Shown here: positions 12,801-24,800 of the stretch, piece after piece
How the letters are laid out: the number at the start of each line of letters is the position of its first letter
How positions within the stretch are numbered: position 1 is the first letter of the stretch
Source of the DNA: Pteria penguin
Taxonomy: Eukaryota > Mollusca > Bivalvia > Pterioida > Pteriidae
Assembly: GCA_035048485.1 (NCBI GenBank)
Contig: CM068587.1
Location: 52,319,501-52,383,500, forward strand
Reading direction: 5' to 3'
Length of the DNA: 64,000 nt
Program-made: the position numbers and the translations under genes
Notes under the pieces: generated by a model
Seen by the model: only the letters and a program-made list of their open reading frames with translations
The model's database searches: none
What the model was told of the DNA's origin: nothing

Positions 12801-15800
12801 AAAGCAATCATATTTTATAGGGAAAAAATCATTTTAGATAGGTTGTTTTCTATGTTAATTTTGACGTGACGTCGCTGATGTTTAACATTGAGTCTATGGG
12901 AAACTTGGCAATCTCACGTCAAAATTTAACATAGAAATTGCCCTATCTGAAATTCATTTTTTTTCTATAAAATATGAATGCTTCTTCATACGAACAAAAA
13001 AGTTACGACTGAACAAGATCTGTCAAATGGTTTTGCCTTTTTGAAATTATTCTGAAGATGAATTACTGAAAATCCAGATTTTCCAGTTTCCAGTAGTCCA
13101 ATGCTCGATAGTAAAAGTTCTCTAACAAAATATACAATAGGCTTGTAGAGACTATGGGCTAGTGGTTAAAAGAAGTTTGCGTGAAGACTGAGTTAGTATT
13201 GACAGTCTGTTTGCTCAATTTTCTTAAACCTTAAACATTTCAAACTCTATAAATACAGTGGATATTGTTGTATTTACCTTTGAAAGACTGAAATGTGAAA
13301 GGTATTTATATTTCATCAAAAGACTGTAAGATGTACATGTGTTTCCGAGTAATAATTGCTACATATACTTGGTCTGTAACTTGTTCATCAAAATTAAAAC
13401 CTACGAGGGGTGTTCCGAAATTATTGTTACTTGTGCAATATCTCGTGGAAATAGTGCTAAATGAGCTTAAAACTACCTCATGGCGATAGCGTGATATCTG
13501 AAGCGTGGTATAGGTAAATTTCTCGCTCACAATTACACTGACCTTGGTGCTGTGTACATTGTTTTGTAGCGTACTCGTTACACTCTATATAAATATGGTT
13601 GGCAAGAGAGCTGAAAACGTAATTGAAATTAGGGCCTATATCAAAGGTAGGTCTCTACTTGGCTTAAAGGCGGTAGATATTCATTGTGAGGTGTGTGATA
13701 TTTATGGGAAGGGTCAAATGTCATATATGACTATTTGTAGGTGGGTTGCTCGATTTAAGTTGGGACACCAGCAGCTGAAAGATGCTGCTCACACAGGTCG
13801 CCCTGCAACAGCAACAACAACAAAGCATAACATTGAACAAATTCGGCAAATCCTTAAAAAAGATGCAAGGCACACTGTCAGGCAGTTAGCTAAAATGACA
13901 GGCTTGTCTTTAGCACGTATTCACTGTATTTTAAAGAAACATCTTAAGCTGGGCAAGATCAATGCCAGATGGATACCCCATTTACTAACTGACGACCAAA
14001 AGAGGTCCCGGGTTGACAAGGCCAAATCCTTATTGAAGAAATACCCAAAATACAGCAAAAAGGCTTTTGATAATTTGGTCACAGGTGATGAAACATGGGT
14101 GTATTTTTTCGAGCCCAAAAGAAAATGCTCTAATCGAATCTGGGCAAACAAAAACGCCAGGCACCCTAGCATTTCTTAAAGAATACGCACCGTGAGGAAG
14201 GTTTTGTATGTCATATTCTTTGATAACAAGGGTCCAATCATGCAAATCCCTGTTCCGAAAGGCAAAACTGTCACAGCAAAGTATTATAGAGACGTTGTAC
14301 TTCGAAAACTGAAGAAAGTCTTCAAACGCTGCCGCCCACATACAGGTTTGAAGTACCTCAGGCTCCTGTATGACAATGCGCCAGCACACAAGGTGCGTAT
14401 TGTAACGGAGTTTTTGAAGGCAGAAAAGGTCACTGTCCTCTCCCACCCTGCATTTTCACCAGACTTGGCCCCCTGTGACTTTTTCTTGTTCCCCAAACTA
14501 AAATTTCACCTATCTGGAAAAAAATATAAATCAAGAAATGCCCTTGGCTCTGCCATTCACCAGCATCTTATGAATATACCAATTCAAGAGTACGAAAACT
14601 GTTTCCAAAAGTGGATTGATCGGTTGAAACGATGCATAAATGCAGAGGGGGAGTACTTCGAAGGACAGGGCAAAGTAAAATGATCACAATTACTTCTGTC
14701 AAAAAGAAATCGCCAAAGTAACAATAATTTCGGAACATCCCTCGTATGGGTCTCAGGATTTGAATTTTGCTATGCACTTTCTAGCTTTCTTCCACCATTC
14801 AATGAGGTTATGTACATAAGATGCTGTTTTAGATTCCAACTTTGACATTATTACATTGACTTTATTAACAGTAGTTTCTTGAATCAACAATTTTGAAAGT
14901 ATGTACTGTAGTCATTGCTATGCATTATGAAGCAAATTATTTTTATCGTTGTCAAATTTCCAAGTATCTTAAAAAGACAAATATATACATATGAAGCAAA
15001 GCCCACAAAGAGGTGGAGTCTTCCTTTTCAGCTTCTTCTTTCAAAATAGGGAGAGGGAGGACAGTTTTCATAATTTCTGAGATAAGCAAGGAATGAAAAT
15101 CAGAACTGTAATTTAATGTGGGCAAAAGTGTGCTTATAGTTTGTTAAATTTTCTGTACGGTAACAAAAAAGTTAGTGGATTCTACTTTAAGTTATTTTGA
15201 AAATTTGTTTGTTGAACGAACCCTTTCACTTGATATTGTTAAGAAGTGAAGATGTACTTTTTTTTAATTTGATAGCTGATTCGTTATTGAATTCTTTGAG
15301 TTTATATTGCTGTATGTTTACAGTCATGTCAACATTGGGTCACAGTATCAGGCAGAAATCCCCCCTTACAACAGTAAGTTCAGTTTCTTCTTCATAGCAT
15401 TCAATCACTGAGTGAAATTCCTGTTGATATAATACAGTGAAGACATTGATAGCATATAGCATATGGTAATCCATTGATCTGCATCAGTCCACTTTTAGCT
15501 TCAGGAAATTTGCATAATGAAAACATCCTGTTCTGAGTTCATTACCTGCACATAGATCTATATTTAAAAACTGTGTATACTAGATTAGATACATAATATT
15601 AAGTACTTAGTGTATGTATGTGTGTTTCTACTTTCATGCATGACTAGACAGTCTCAGTGTGATCATTATTTGTATCCTGGTTGTGTGCCAAAATCTCTAC
15701 AGCTAAAGCATTGCTTTAATTTCATCAGTATTGGATGACATGCCTTTCGTTTCTAGATTGAACAAGTCTCATAAATGTTTGAGCCAAAAGCTGCATGTAC

Positions 15801-18800
15801 TTCATTTGAAGCCTTTTTCTCACCATGATTTTAATATGCCCGTCATAAGACGGGACATGTTATGTTGTGGCATTGTCTGTCTGTCCATCCCGGGTCATGT
15901 TTTCCGGACTTTCTTTCTGTAGTCTTTCAAGATACTTGATTGGAACTTGACATATAACTTTATGTCAATGGTATTGAATTAAAACTTAGTTTATAACTTT
16001 TTATCAACAATGGTCAGTACCAGTTCTCATTTGGGTATGATTGCTTTGGTTTTGCCAGAGTTCACACCCTTGAACTTAGAAATTTTCAAGGATTTTACAG
16101 TTTTCCGAACTTTTTTTGCAGTATTTAAAGGTATTGAATTAAAACTTAGTTTATAACTTTATATCAACAAGGGTCAGTACCAGTTCGCATTTGGGTATGA
16201 TTGCTTGGGTTCTACGAGAGTTGCAGCCCTTTAACTTAGAAAATTTCAAGGATTTTACAGTTTTTCGGATTTTTTTCTGCAGTCTTTAAAGGTATTGGAT
16301 TAAAACTTGGTATGTAACTTCATATCAACAAGGGTCAGTACCACTTTGCATTAAGGTGTGATTGCTTTGTTTCTGCCAGAGTTACGGCCCTTGAACTTAG
16401 AAAATTTCAAGGAATTTACAGTTTTCCGCACATTTTGCCGCAGTCTTTAAAGGTATTGGATTAAAACTTCATATATTGTTTTATATCATTAATGGTCAGT
16501 GCCATTTCGCATTTGGGTATGATTGGTTTGGTTTTGCCAGAGTTATGCCCCTTGAACTTAGAAATTTTCAAAGATTTTACATTTTTCTGGATTTTTTTCT
16601 GAGTCTTTAAAGGTCTTAGATTAAAACTTGGTATATTACTTTATATCAATGAGGGTCAATACCAATTGGCATTTGGCTATGATCGCTTTGGATTTGCTAG
16701 AGTTATGCCCCTTGAACTTAGAAATTTTCAAGGATTTCACAATTTTCCGAATTACTTTATGCAGTGTTTCAAGGTATTGGATTGTAACTTGGCCATTCAT
16801 TCAAATTGGTCCTTCAAGCTAAGCAATGGGCATATTATGCCACGTTTCTAAATTTTTTTCCCCACACATCCTTTGAAATATTAGACAAAGTTTTGGTACT
16901 CGTCTGTATTACTAACTGCTGCAGCGTGAGAGTGAATTTTGTTCTCTAAGTACTGCTTGCAACTGGAAGATGGGTGGGGGGAAGAAGAGGGGAGGGGGTT
17001 ATTTGCCATGGTTTTCATTCAATTATAGTTTTACATGCATTATTGTAAGGATATGCATGATAATTCATTTCTTCAGAATTACATATTGATACTCTTTGCA
17101 TATTTGGTTTTCATCATGAAACATTCTGCATCAAGTATTCAGTCTTTTAATTCTATAGAAACTGATCTAAAACTCGGGGAGATGATAGCCCACAAATGAC
17201 GTTTTCATAGGAAATGTTATGATGATGTTATAATTGTTTTACATCAGATACCGTCCCAAATGGGAAATAAATTTGTTTAGCGAAGAGTCAATAGTTACAT
17301 GAAGGTGCTGCTGAAGGATATAATCCAGACCTCGGTCATGAAGTGAAAAGAAAAATTATCAAAATTGATATACCACAGCTTGTGATTTATCAAGTCTCCG
17401 CCAAGAATATGTTTATATTGAATCCACCTGAACAAGATTAGATAAATGCAGGTTTAATGTAGGTGAGCAATGTAGGCCCTGTTGAACCTTTGGTCTCTTC
17501 AGCACCAAATTATGAGGAGTTAGATGATCTTATTGTTAAGTATATACTCTTACTTTGAAAATGTAAAAATAAAACTTGTGCAAAAATTTTTGTATTTATG
17601 TTTCGTAGAACAGAATGAAAAATTGAGAAATATGCTGGTACCGGTATTATATGATCGTTGTTGAATTTTGTCATTAATTAAGGAGGTAATGATATGAATG
17701 TTACCTTCAGGTTCTACATGTGAGGCTTTCCTGACAGAGTCTAAAGAGGATTTACTGTGGGACCCCTCCACCATTGTGGATATCCTAGACGATGATGGTA
17801 AGTGGATGATTTACATACACAGGTACAGATCGTAAGTAGTGGAAAAGCAACATAGGCCATTGGGTAGAATGCTTGGTTCTAGATTTGAAACATCCAGGGT
17901 TCGATTCCTTTAAAGTTGTTGGTGGTATGTCTGTGTTACCATATGTACACTGGCAAGTGTGATACAATAGACACTGACAGGATACTGGCAAGTATGTTGC
18001 ATTTGACACTGGCAAGTGTGTTACAGTAGACACTGGCAAGTGTGTTACAATAGACACTGGCAAGTATGTTACGTTAGACACTGACAAGTGTGTTACAATA
18101 GACATTGGTATGTTACAGTAGACACTGGTAAGTGTTGTACATGACACTGGTGTTTCACAATAGACACTGGTAAGTGTGTTACAGTAGACACTGCTGAGTG
18201 TGTTACAAAAAACACTGGTAAGTTTGTTAAAATATACTCTGGCAATTGATTTACAATAGACACTGGCAAGTAAAAGAACCCCTCACTGCTTCAGATTAGT
18301 CTCTGACATAGGTTGAAATACTGATGCAATGTATCAGGCAAATCGTGTCACTGTAGATGTGAAATAAACTTGACAAGATGTTAGGCAATATTTGTTAAAA
18401 AGAAAAAAAAAAAAGATGTAAGACAAAGAGTATATGGTAATGTGTGAATGGTTAGATCATTTATATTATATTTATGTAATCCCTTATGGCTTCAAGATCA
18501 GGGTGACATAATATAGTTTTTACATGTACGTTATCAGTGTTTTCTCCAGAAATTTTTCCATAAGAAGAAGGGGGGGGGGAATTTCCCTTTCATCATTGAG
18601 GGGGACAGTATAAAATCAGGAGGGGATTCAAGACACTTGACAAGTAGGTACTAGATCTGTGCTCTGCGGCGGTTTGTGATTTTTAAGGGGGATTAATGTA
18701 TATTTAGCGGGGAATCCCGCATTCCCGCGCCCTAGAGAAAATACTGCGTTATGATGCACTTTGTAGTATGGATTCGGGTATAAACATGGTGAATGCTGTA

Positions 18801-21800
18801 ACCAATGCATTGTGGTACATAGATCCCTACATCCAGCGTATGAATGACCGTGGCTGTTTTCTTCCGGTATTATTTGAACACTTATCTGGGTATAGTGACC
18901 CAAGAAAACACAAACACAAAGTAGGAGACATTGAAAAGCCATTGCTACTTGGTCTTATTCAACAACTTGAGATAGCATTAGCACAGCCATGGATAAATGG
19001 ACCATTGTGGCTACCCATCAAAACCGCTATAAAGGAGCTTGTTGATATGATGCACAAAATACTTGACCTACTTGCATAAAGCATCCAAGAGAGTACAATC
19101 AAACCATTTGCTTCAGTTTCCTGTTCGATCAAAAGATGAAATCGAATCGTTGAAAATCATATCTCCAAAATTTGTCATCAAACCTACATTTGCATCTCTC
19201 TACCAGAGTCTTATGAAGCAACTTGCTAGCCTTGAGGACTTTGAGCCAATATGTGTTGATGAATACGGGCCTACAGATTTACGGAGCAGGAGGTTCTACA
19301 TCGACAATATAGATCAGGCTGTCTCAAATAAATGTGTTTTTTACAGTGTTGCTTTTGGTAATAATTTGGGAACTCAAAATTTCCTGTGGAAGATCCCTAT
19401 GCATCAAAGTGAGGAAGATCGTTTTGCTAAGAACCAAGAAGTGATAAGTCGTTTACAGAAAGATCTTCCTGTTTATCATACAAGAGCTATGTGTCGAGCA
19501 CTGGTAGATAAAACTGCTCTATTGTGCTCGCTGAAAACTATGCATGCCCGTAGCATCTATAAAACTTTGACTGGTGATTGCAGCTCTGCAACAAGTAACA
19601 ATGAAAGAGATGTGGATGAAAGAATAAATAGACTTCCGGAAAAGTGTTTTGTGAGATGCAACTTGAACTGTGAAATGTCCGTAGAAGTGCCATACGTCAG
19701 TTCCTCTTGCTTCCAAGACTTACGTTTTTATTGTGGAAAGGAGGAACTCTCCAACGAGATACCAGTGCATACCCAGTGTGCATGGACTGTTCTTTGAAAG
19801 CCGTTCCTTTGAAGTGAAAAACATGCTATGACCGCTGAGCATGCAACAAAACATAAGAAAAAATCACTCTTTCCCATTTAAAATAAATGTTGACTGTTTC
19901 TATGAATTGATTGATAGCATCACACCAGGAATATTTCGCGTATATGGTGACAGCATGTGCCTGATGCAGGGCATACATATTTTGACCTTTGCAACCTGAA
20001 GCAGTGAGGGATCTTTAATGTGTCATGCATACCACGACACAGGGCCTCGGTTTTACTGTCTCATCCGACAGACAGCACACCGGCATGACCAGAGCGGGAC
20101 TTGAATCCCGGCCTCCCGATCCGGAGGCAAACGCAATACCACTAGGCCTTGCCAGCTTTTCTATGAATTGAAGAAAGATTCAAAGAACAATGCTTTTATC
20201 ATATGTTAATGTATCACTAATTTTGCAAATTCATTGTCATGCTCTTAATTTAAAAAAAAAAGCTTCCCTGCCTCATCATAATTATAAAAAAAGTGCCTGA
20301 GAAACAGAATATTAAATTTTTTGGTGTTTCGGTAAAAAAATGAACAATTATGAAATTTCAACAATTATCCTTATTTATTTCCTATTGTAACTTGTGGAAA
20401 CTTGTGCAAAATATATTTTGAATATATGAAAAAGTGACTTAATAAATTGAGTATATTTTTGCAGTGCAATATTACCAGGATTTAGCATGTAGTGCGGCTG
20501 TCAACGGCAATGGCTTCAATGTCGAGTATGCTCTCCATATCCTCCACATGTTCAAGGGTGATGTACAGGTATGCATTCAATAATAATATCTACAGTAAAA
20601 GCTCAAACTCCCAATTGTTCAAGAACTTTATGTACTGGTACAAACTCAGTAATCAACTCATGATAATTGTCACAAAAGTTTTAATTTTAAATTATATCCC
20701 CTGCAAACGGAGTTTGGGGTAGAGGGAGGGTATAGAAAATCGCCCTGTCTGTACATCAATCTTGTCCGAGTCCTTACTTTTTTTTACCTGTCTTGGTTTT
20801 GAATAATATTTCAGAGAATTGTTGCCCAGGACCTAAGGGTGTTTCAGTACTTTGAAACAAGGTCAGATCTGCAAGGTCAAGGTCACTGTGCATAGGAATG
20901 GTAAAATCTTGTCATGGCCGTAACTATTTAACCCTTGAATGGATTTGAATATTATTTCACAGAATGTTGCCTAGGACTTTGGGGTAATCATGACCTTGAA
21001 CAAAGGTCATATCTACATGATCAAAGTTACAATGCAAAGGGGTGGTAAAATGGAGGGTAGTATTTGTCCCTTTAGGGCAGTTGTGGTTAACTTTAATATA
21101 TGAATTTTTCTCTTCACATTTGAAGTGGTACAGGAAGCATTTTACATTTTCATATTACACATGTACTTAAAACTAAATTCATTTCTGAGCCAATATGATA
21201 AAATATATTGGAAAGATAGATATAACTTATATATCTGATGAGGAGAACCAGGAGGATATTGATAAAATGGAAAAGCTCCAGTTTTCTCTTGATTAAATAA
21301 TAAGTGTGGGCCTATGTTGAGAAATGTATTGATATCTCTTACAATTCGCTGGTACCGGTATTTTTGTAGCTGATCAAATTTGTGACAACAAAGTTCTAAT
21401 CAAATTAAATAGCCACGAATCATAGTGTTTAATTGAAGGTGGAATTTCTGATCAGTAAGTGATTATGAGAGACACACTAATACATATATAGCATACTGTT
21501 TATTCTGATTAGATGGCCATGCTGAAACTAATGGAAGGGAAAATGGCGTTACCCAGTAACCACACCTTACTGACATATACATATCAAGGTATGTTGTATT
21601 GTTACCTGTACACTATATAAACTTAACATATAACAAGAAAATATAATAAGGAGAATGAAGGTGGATTGGTTGATAGAAACAACTATTATTTGAAAATAAA
21701 TGGAATAAAAAAGATGAATTCAGAAACCTCAATTTTGGTAGAAGAGAGGGCTATAGGGAGTTCAGAGCCAACAGTTTTGGTAGTGATAAGGGCTATAGGG

Positions 21801-24800
21801 AGTTCAGAACTAACCAATAGTTTTGAAAGTGATAAACACTGTAGGGAGTTCAGAACCAACAGTTTTGGTAGTGGTAAGGGCTGTAGGGAGTTCAGAACCA
21901 ATAGTTTTGGTAGTGATAAGGGCTGTAGGGAGTTCAGAACCAACAGTTTTGGTAGTGATGAGTGCTATAGGGAGTTCAGAACCAACAGTTTTACTGGTGA
22001 TAAGGGCTGTAGGGAGTTTACAACCAACAGTTTTGGTAGTGATAAGGGCTGTAGGGAGTTCAGAACCAACAGTTTTGGTAGTGATAAGGGCTGTAGGGAG
22101 TTCAGAACCAAAAGTTTTGGTAGTGATATGGGCTGTAGAGAGTTCAGAACCAGCAGTTTTGGTAGTGATGAGTGCTATAGGGAGTTCAGAATCGACAGTT
22201 TTACTGGTGATAAGGGCTGTAGGGAGTTTAGAACCAACAGTTTTGGTAGTGATCAGGACTGTAGGGAGTTCAGAGCCAACAGTTTTGGTATTGATATGGG
22301 TTGTAGGGTGTTCAGAACCAACTAGAGATGAGGGCCACAACTAGTATATTGAGTTCAGAGCCCATTTGTTTAGTTAGAAGTAAGAGCTTTAGTAAATTCA
22401 GTCCCTCAGTTTTAGTAAAGGTGAGAGCTGTCATGAGTTCAGAAGCCTACTTTATCCTACATAGCCACTGAAGCTTCCTGTATTGTGAAGACCTTCAGAA
22501 TAAATATGTTTTGGGTGCAAGGATGAACTTCATTTGAATAATGAAAAGACTAACATCTTAAAACAAAATTCCTGAGGAAATACCAACTGTACAAAGATAA
22601 CCGATAATCAAGAATTTCCTATATATATGCCTATGATCCTGGAATGTGGAACAAAAAATACATCATTTTGTTACTGTATAATGCACTCTTCAGAAAATGT
22701 TGATTTTAAGGCAGTTAAGTGCGTCAACAATTCCATCAGTGTTATATATGTAGGATTATATGTTGGTGTATATGTTTGCTGTTTACTATACGGTTATACA
22801 ATGTTATTGTAGAGACAGACTCCTGGTCAACAGAAGAAATTGAGCGCTATCAGCAGGCACTGTGGAAATGTGACAAAGATTTCTTTGCTCTGTCAAAAGA
22901 GGTAGTAAATCTATTTGGCTCTGATCATAGAATATGCAGGTCTTTTTATGTACTTACACATCATTAGGCAGATGCTGTCGCCATTTACATGAAATATTCG
23001 TGGTGTGGCATTAAATCAACCGTTCGTCTGTCCGGTTAAGTTTAACAAAATAAATTTCTCAAGATGTACAAGATGGACGTCCATTACACTTGTACCAGTG
23101 ATGTATCATAGGATGAATTATTGCATGTTTCAACCTATTTTGCTGCAGGAGGTGGGGGATTTTTATATGACAGCTCTCACTTAAAAACAGTTGATCAGTA
23201 AGTAATTGAATGCTTTATAGGAAAGATTAAAGAATAAAGCAACAAGATTCTGTATGAGAAGAGGCTGAGGTCTAGCTATCAAATTGACTGCAACATTACA
23301 TCAGGGAAAATTATTGATTCAAACTCCGAACTCCAGAGTTAGAAGTAGCTCAGTGTACATCATCTGCATGTCGAATGCTGAAGAATGACCATGGGTTCTC
23401 TGATTACTTGAAGACATTCTAAGTACATATATATCAATACATGTATCTGTTAAAGTAATGGCACAGAGTTTTGTTTCTGTCTTTAAGACAGGAAGTTTAC
23501 TTGTATTTTCTAGATGGGAACAAAGAGTACAAAAGAATGCGTGCAGTTCTACTATTTATGGAAGAAGGTTTGTCCCGATGAACACAAGCGACTGCGACTC
23601 ATTCGTCGTAGACGTGAGCAGGAACGCTTGTACAATCTCCGATCTTCCCAGCAGCAACAAACAACAACGCAACCCTCATCTCAACCACCCAACTCGAATG
23701 TTGCAGATCAAACAGCACCCTCTAGTGAGCAAGTTACAAATTATGAGGAATATGAGGAAATGGAGTCAGAGTCTGGAGCATCAACAGAAGTAGAGGAACA
23801 AAATGAAATGGTGAGAATGTCATTTCCATGTAAGGGGAGGGGGGGTCTCAACAGAAGTAGAGGAACAAAATGAAATGGTGAGAATGTCAAATCCATGTAG
23901 GGGGTGGGGGGGATCTCAACAGAAGTAGAGGAACAAAATGAAATGGTGAGAACGTCAAATCCATGTAGGGGGTGGGGGGATCTCAACAGAAGTAGAAGAA
24001 CAAAATGAGATAGCGAAAATGTCAGATCCATGTAAGGAGATGGGAGAGGATTGAAACTGACGTAGAAATTTATGTATGAACTTTTTTTTAGTAAGGAAAC
24101 TTTAACCCATGCCTGTTTTATATCTTAATGAATCGGATGACTTATCACAGGAGTTTAAATTTGATACTGATATAGCTACAGATGTATATGAAAATTAAAG
24201 TGCATGTATATGAAAATGTTTAAGTATTTAACAAAGTGTTTTGAAGGGCATTGTTGTGTTTTGAAGGGCAGTATGGTGATTTCTTACACAGTTTATGACT
24301 GTTGGTGCCCTTTCTGGCATTAAAGTTAAAATGGATTTTACTAGGTCACCTGAGTTGAAGACTTTTGTGCTATTTATGTTTAAGAGATTGTTTACATCCT
24401 GTTTCCATTACACAGTATTACTGAATAAAATTGTTGAAGTCAACTATAGCCTCAAACAAACAAGGTATTTATCTTTTTAGGAAACGGAAGAAAAGTCGTC
24501 TGAAGATAAAATGTCCAATGCTTCGTCAGTGTGTGCGTCACCGACGCCATCGTGGCAGTGTAATTATCCAGACTGTAATGCTGTAAGTATGATTACTCTT
24601 TATCTGCCTCTGTCTTACAATAGTAACCTGTAAACTTAAGAATCAATTGTAGGTTAATGATTACCATAGTAACCGGTAAACGTGAGAATCAATTGTAGGT
24701 AAATGATTACAATAGTAGCCTGTAAACATGAGAATCAAGTGTAGGTAAATGATTACAATAGTAACCTGTAAACATGAGAATCACGTGTAGGTAAATGATT

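Noticed and set aside
21666..22344. Long ORFs on both strands
   Set aside because: They follow the 42-bp minisatellite period and lie in intron 15 of the TRERF1-like gene; no independent gene signal.
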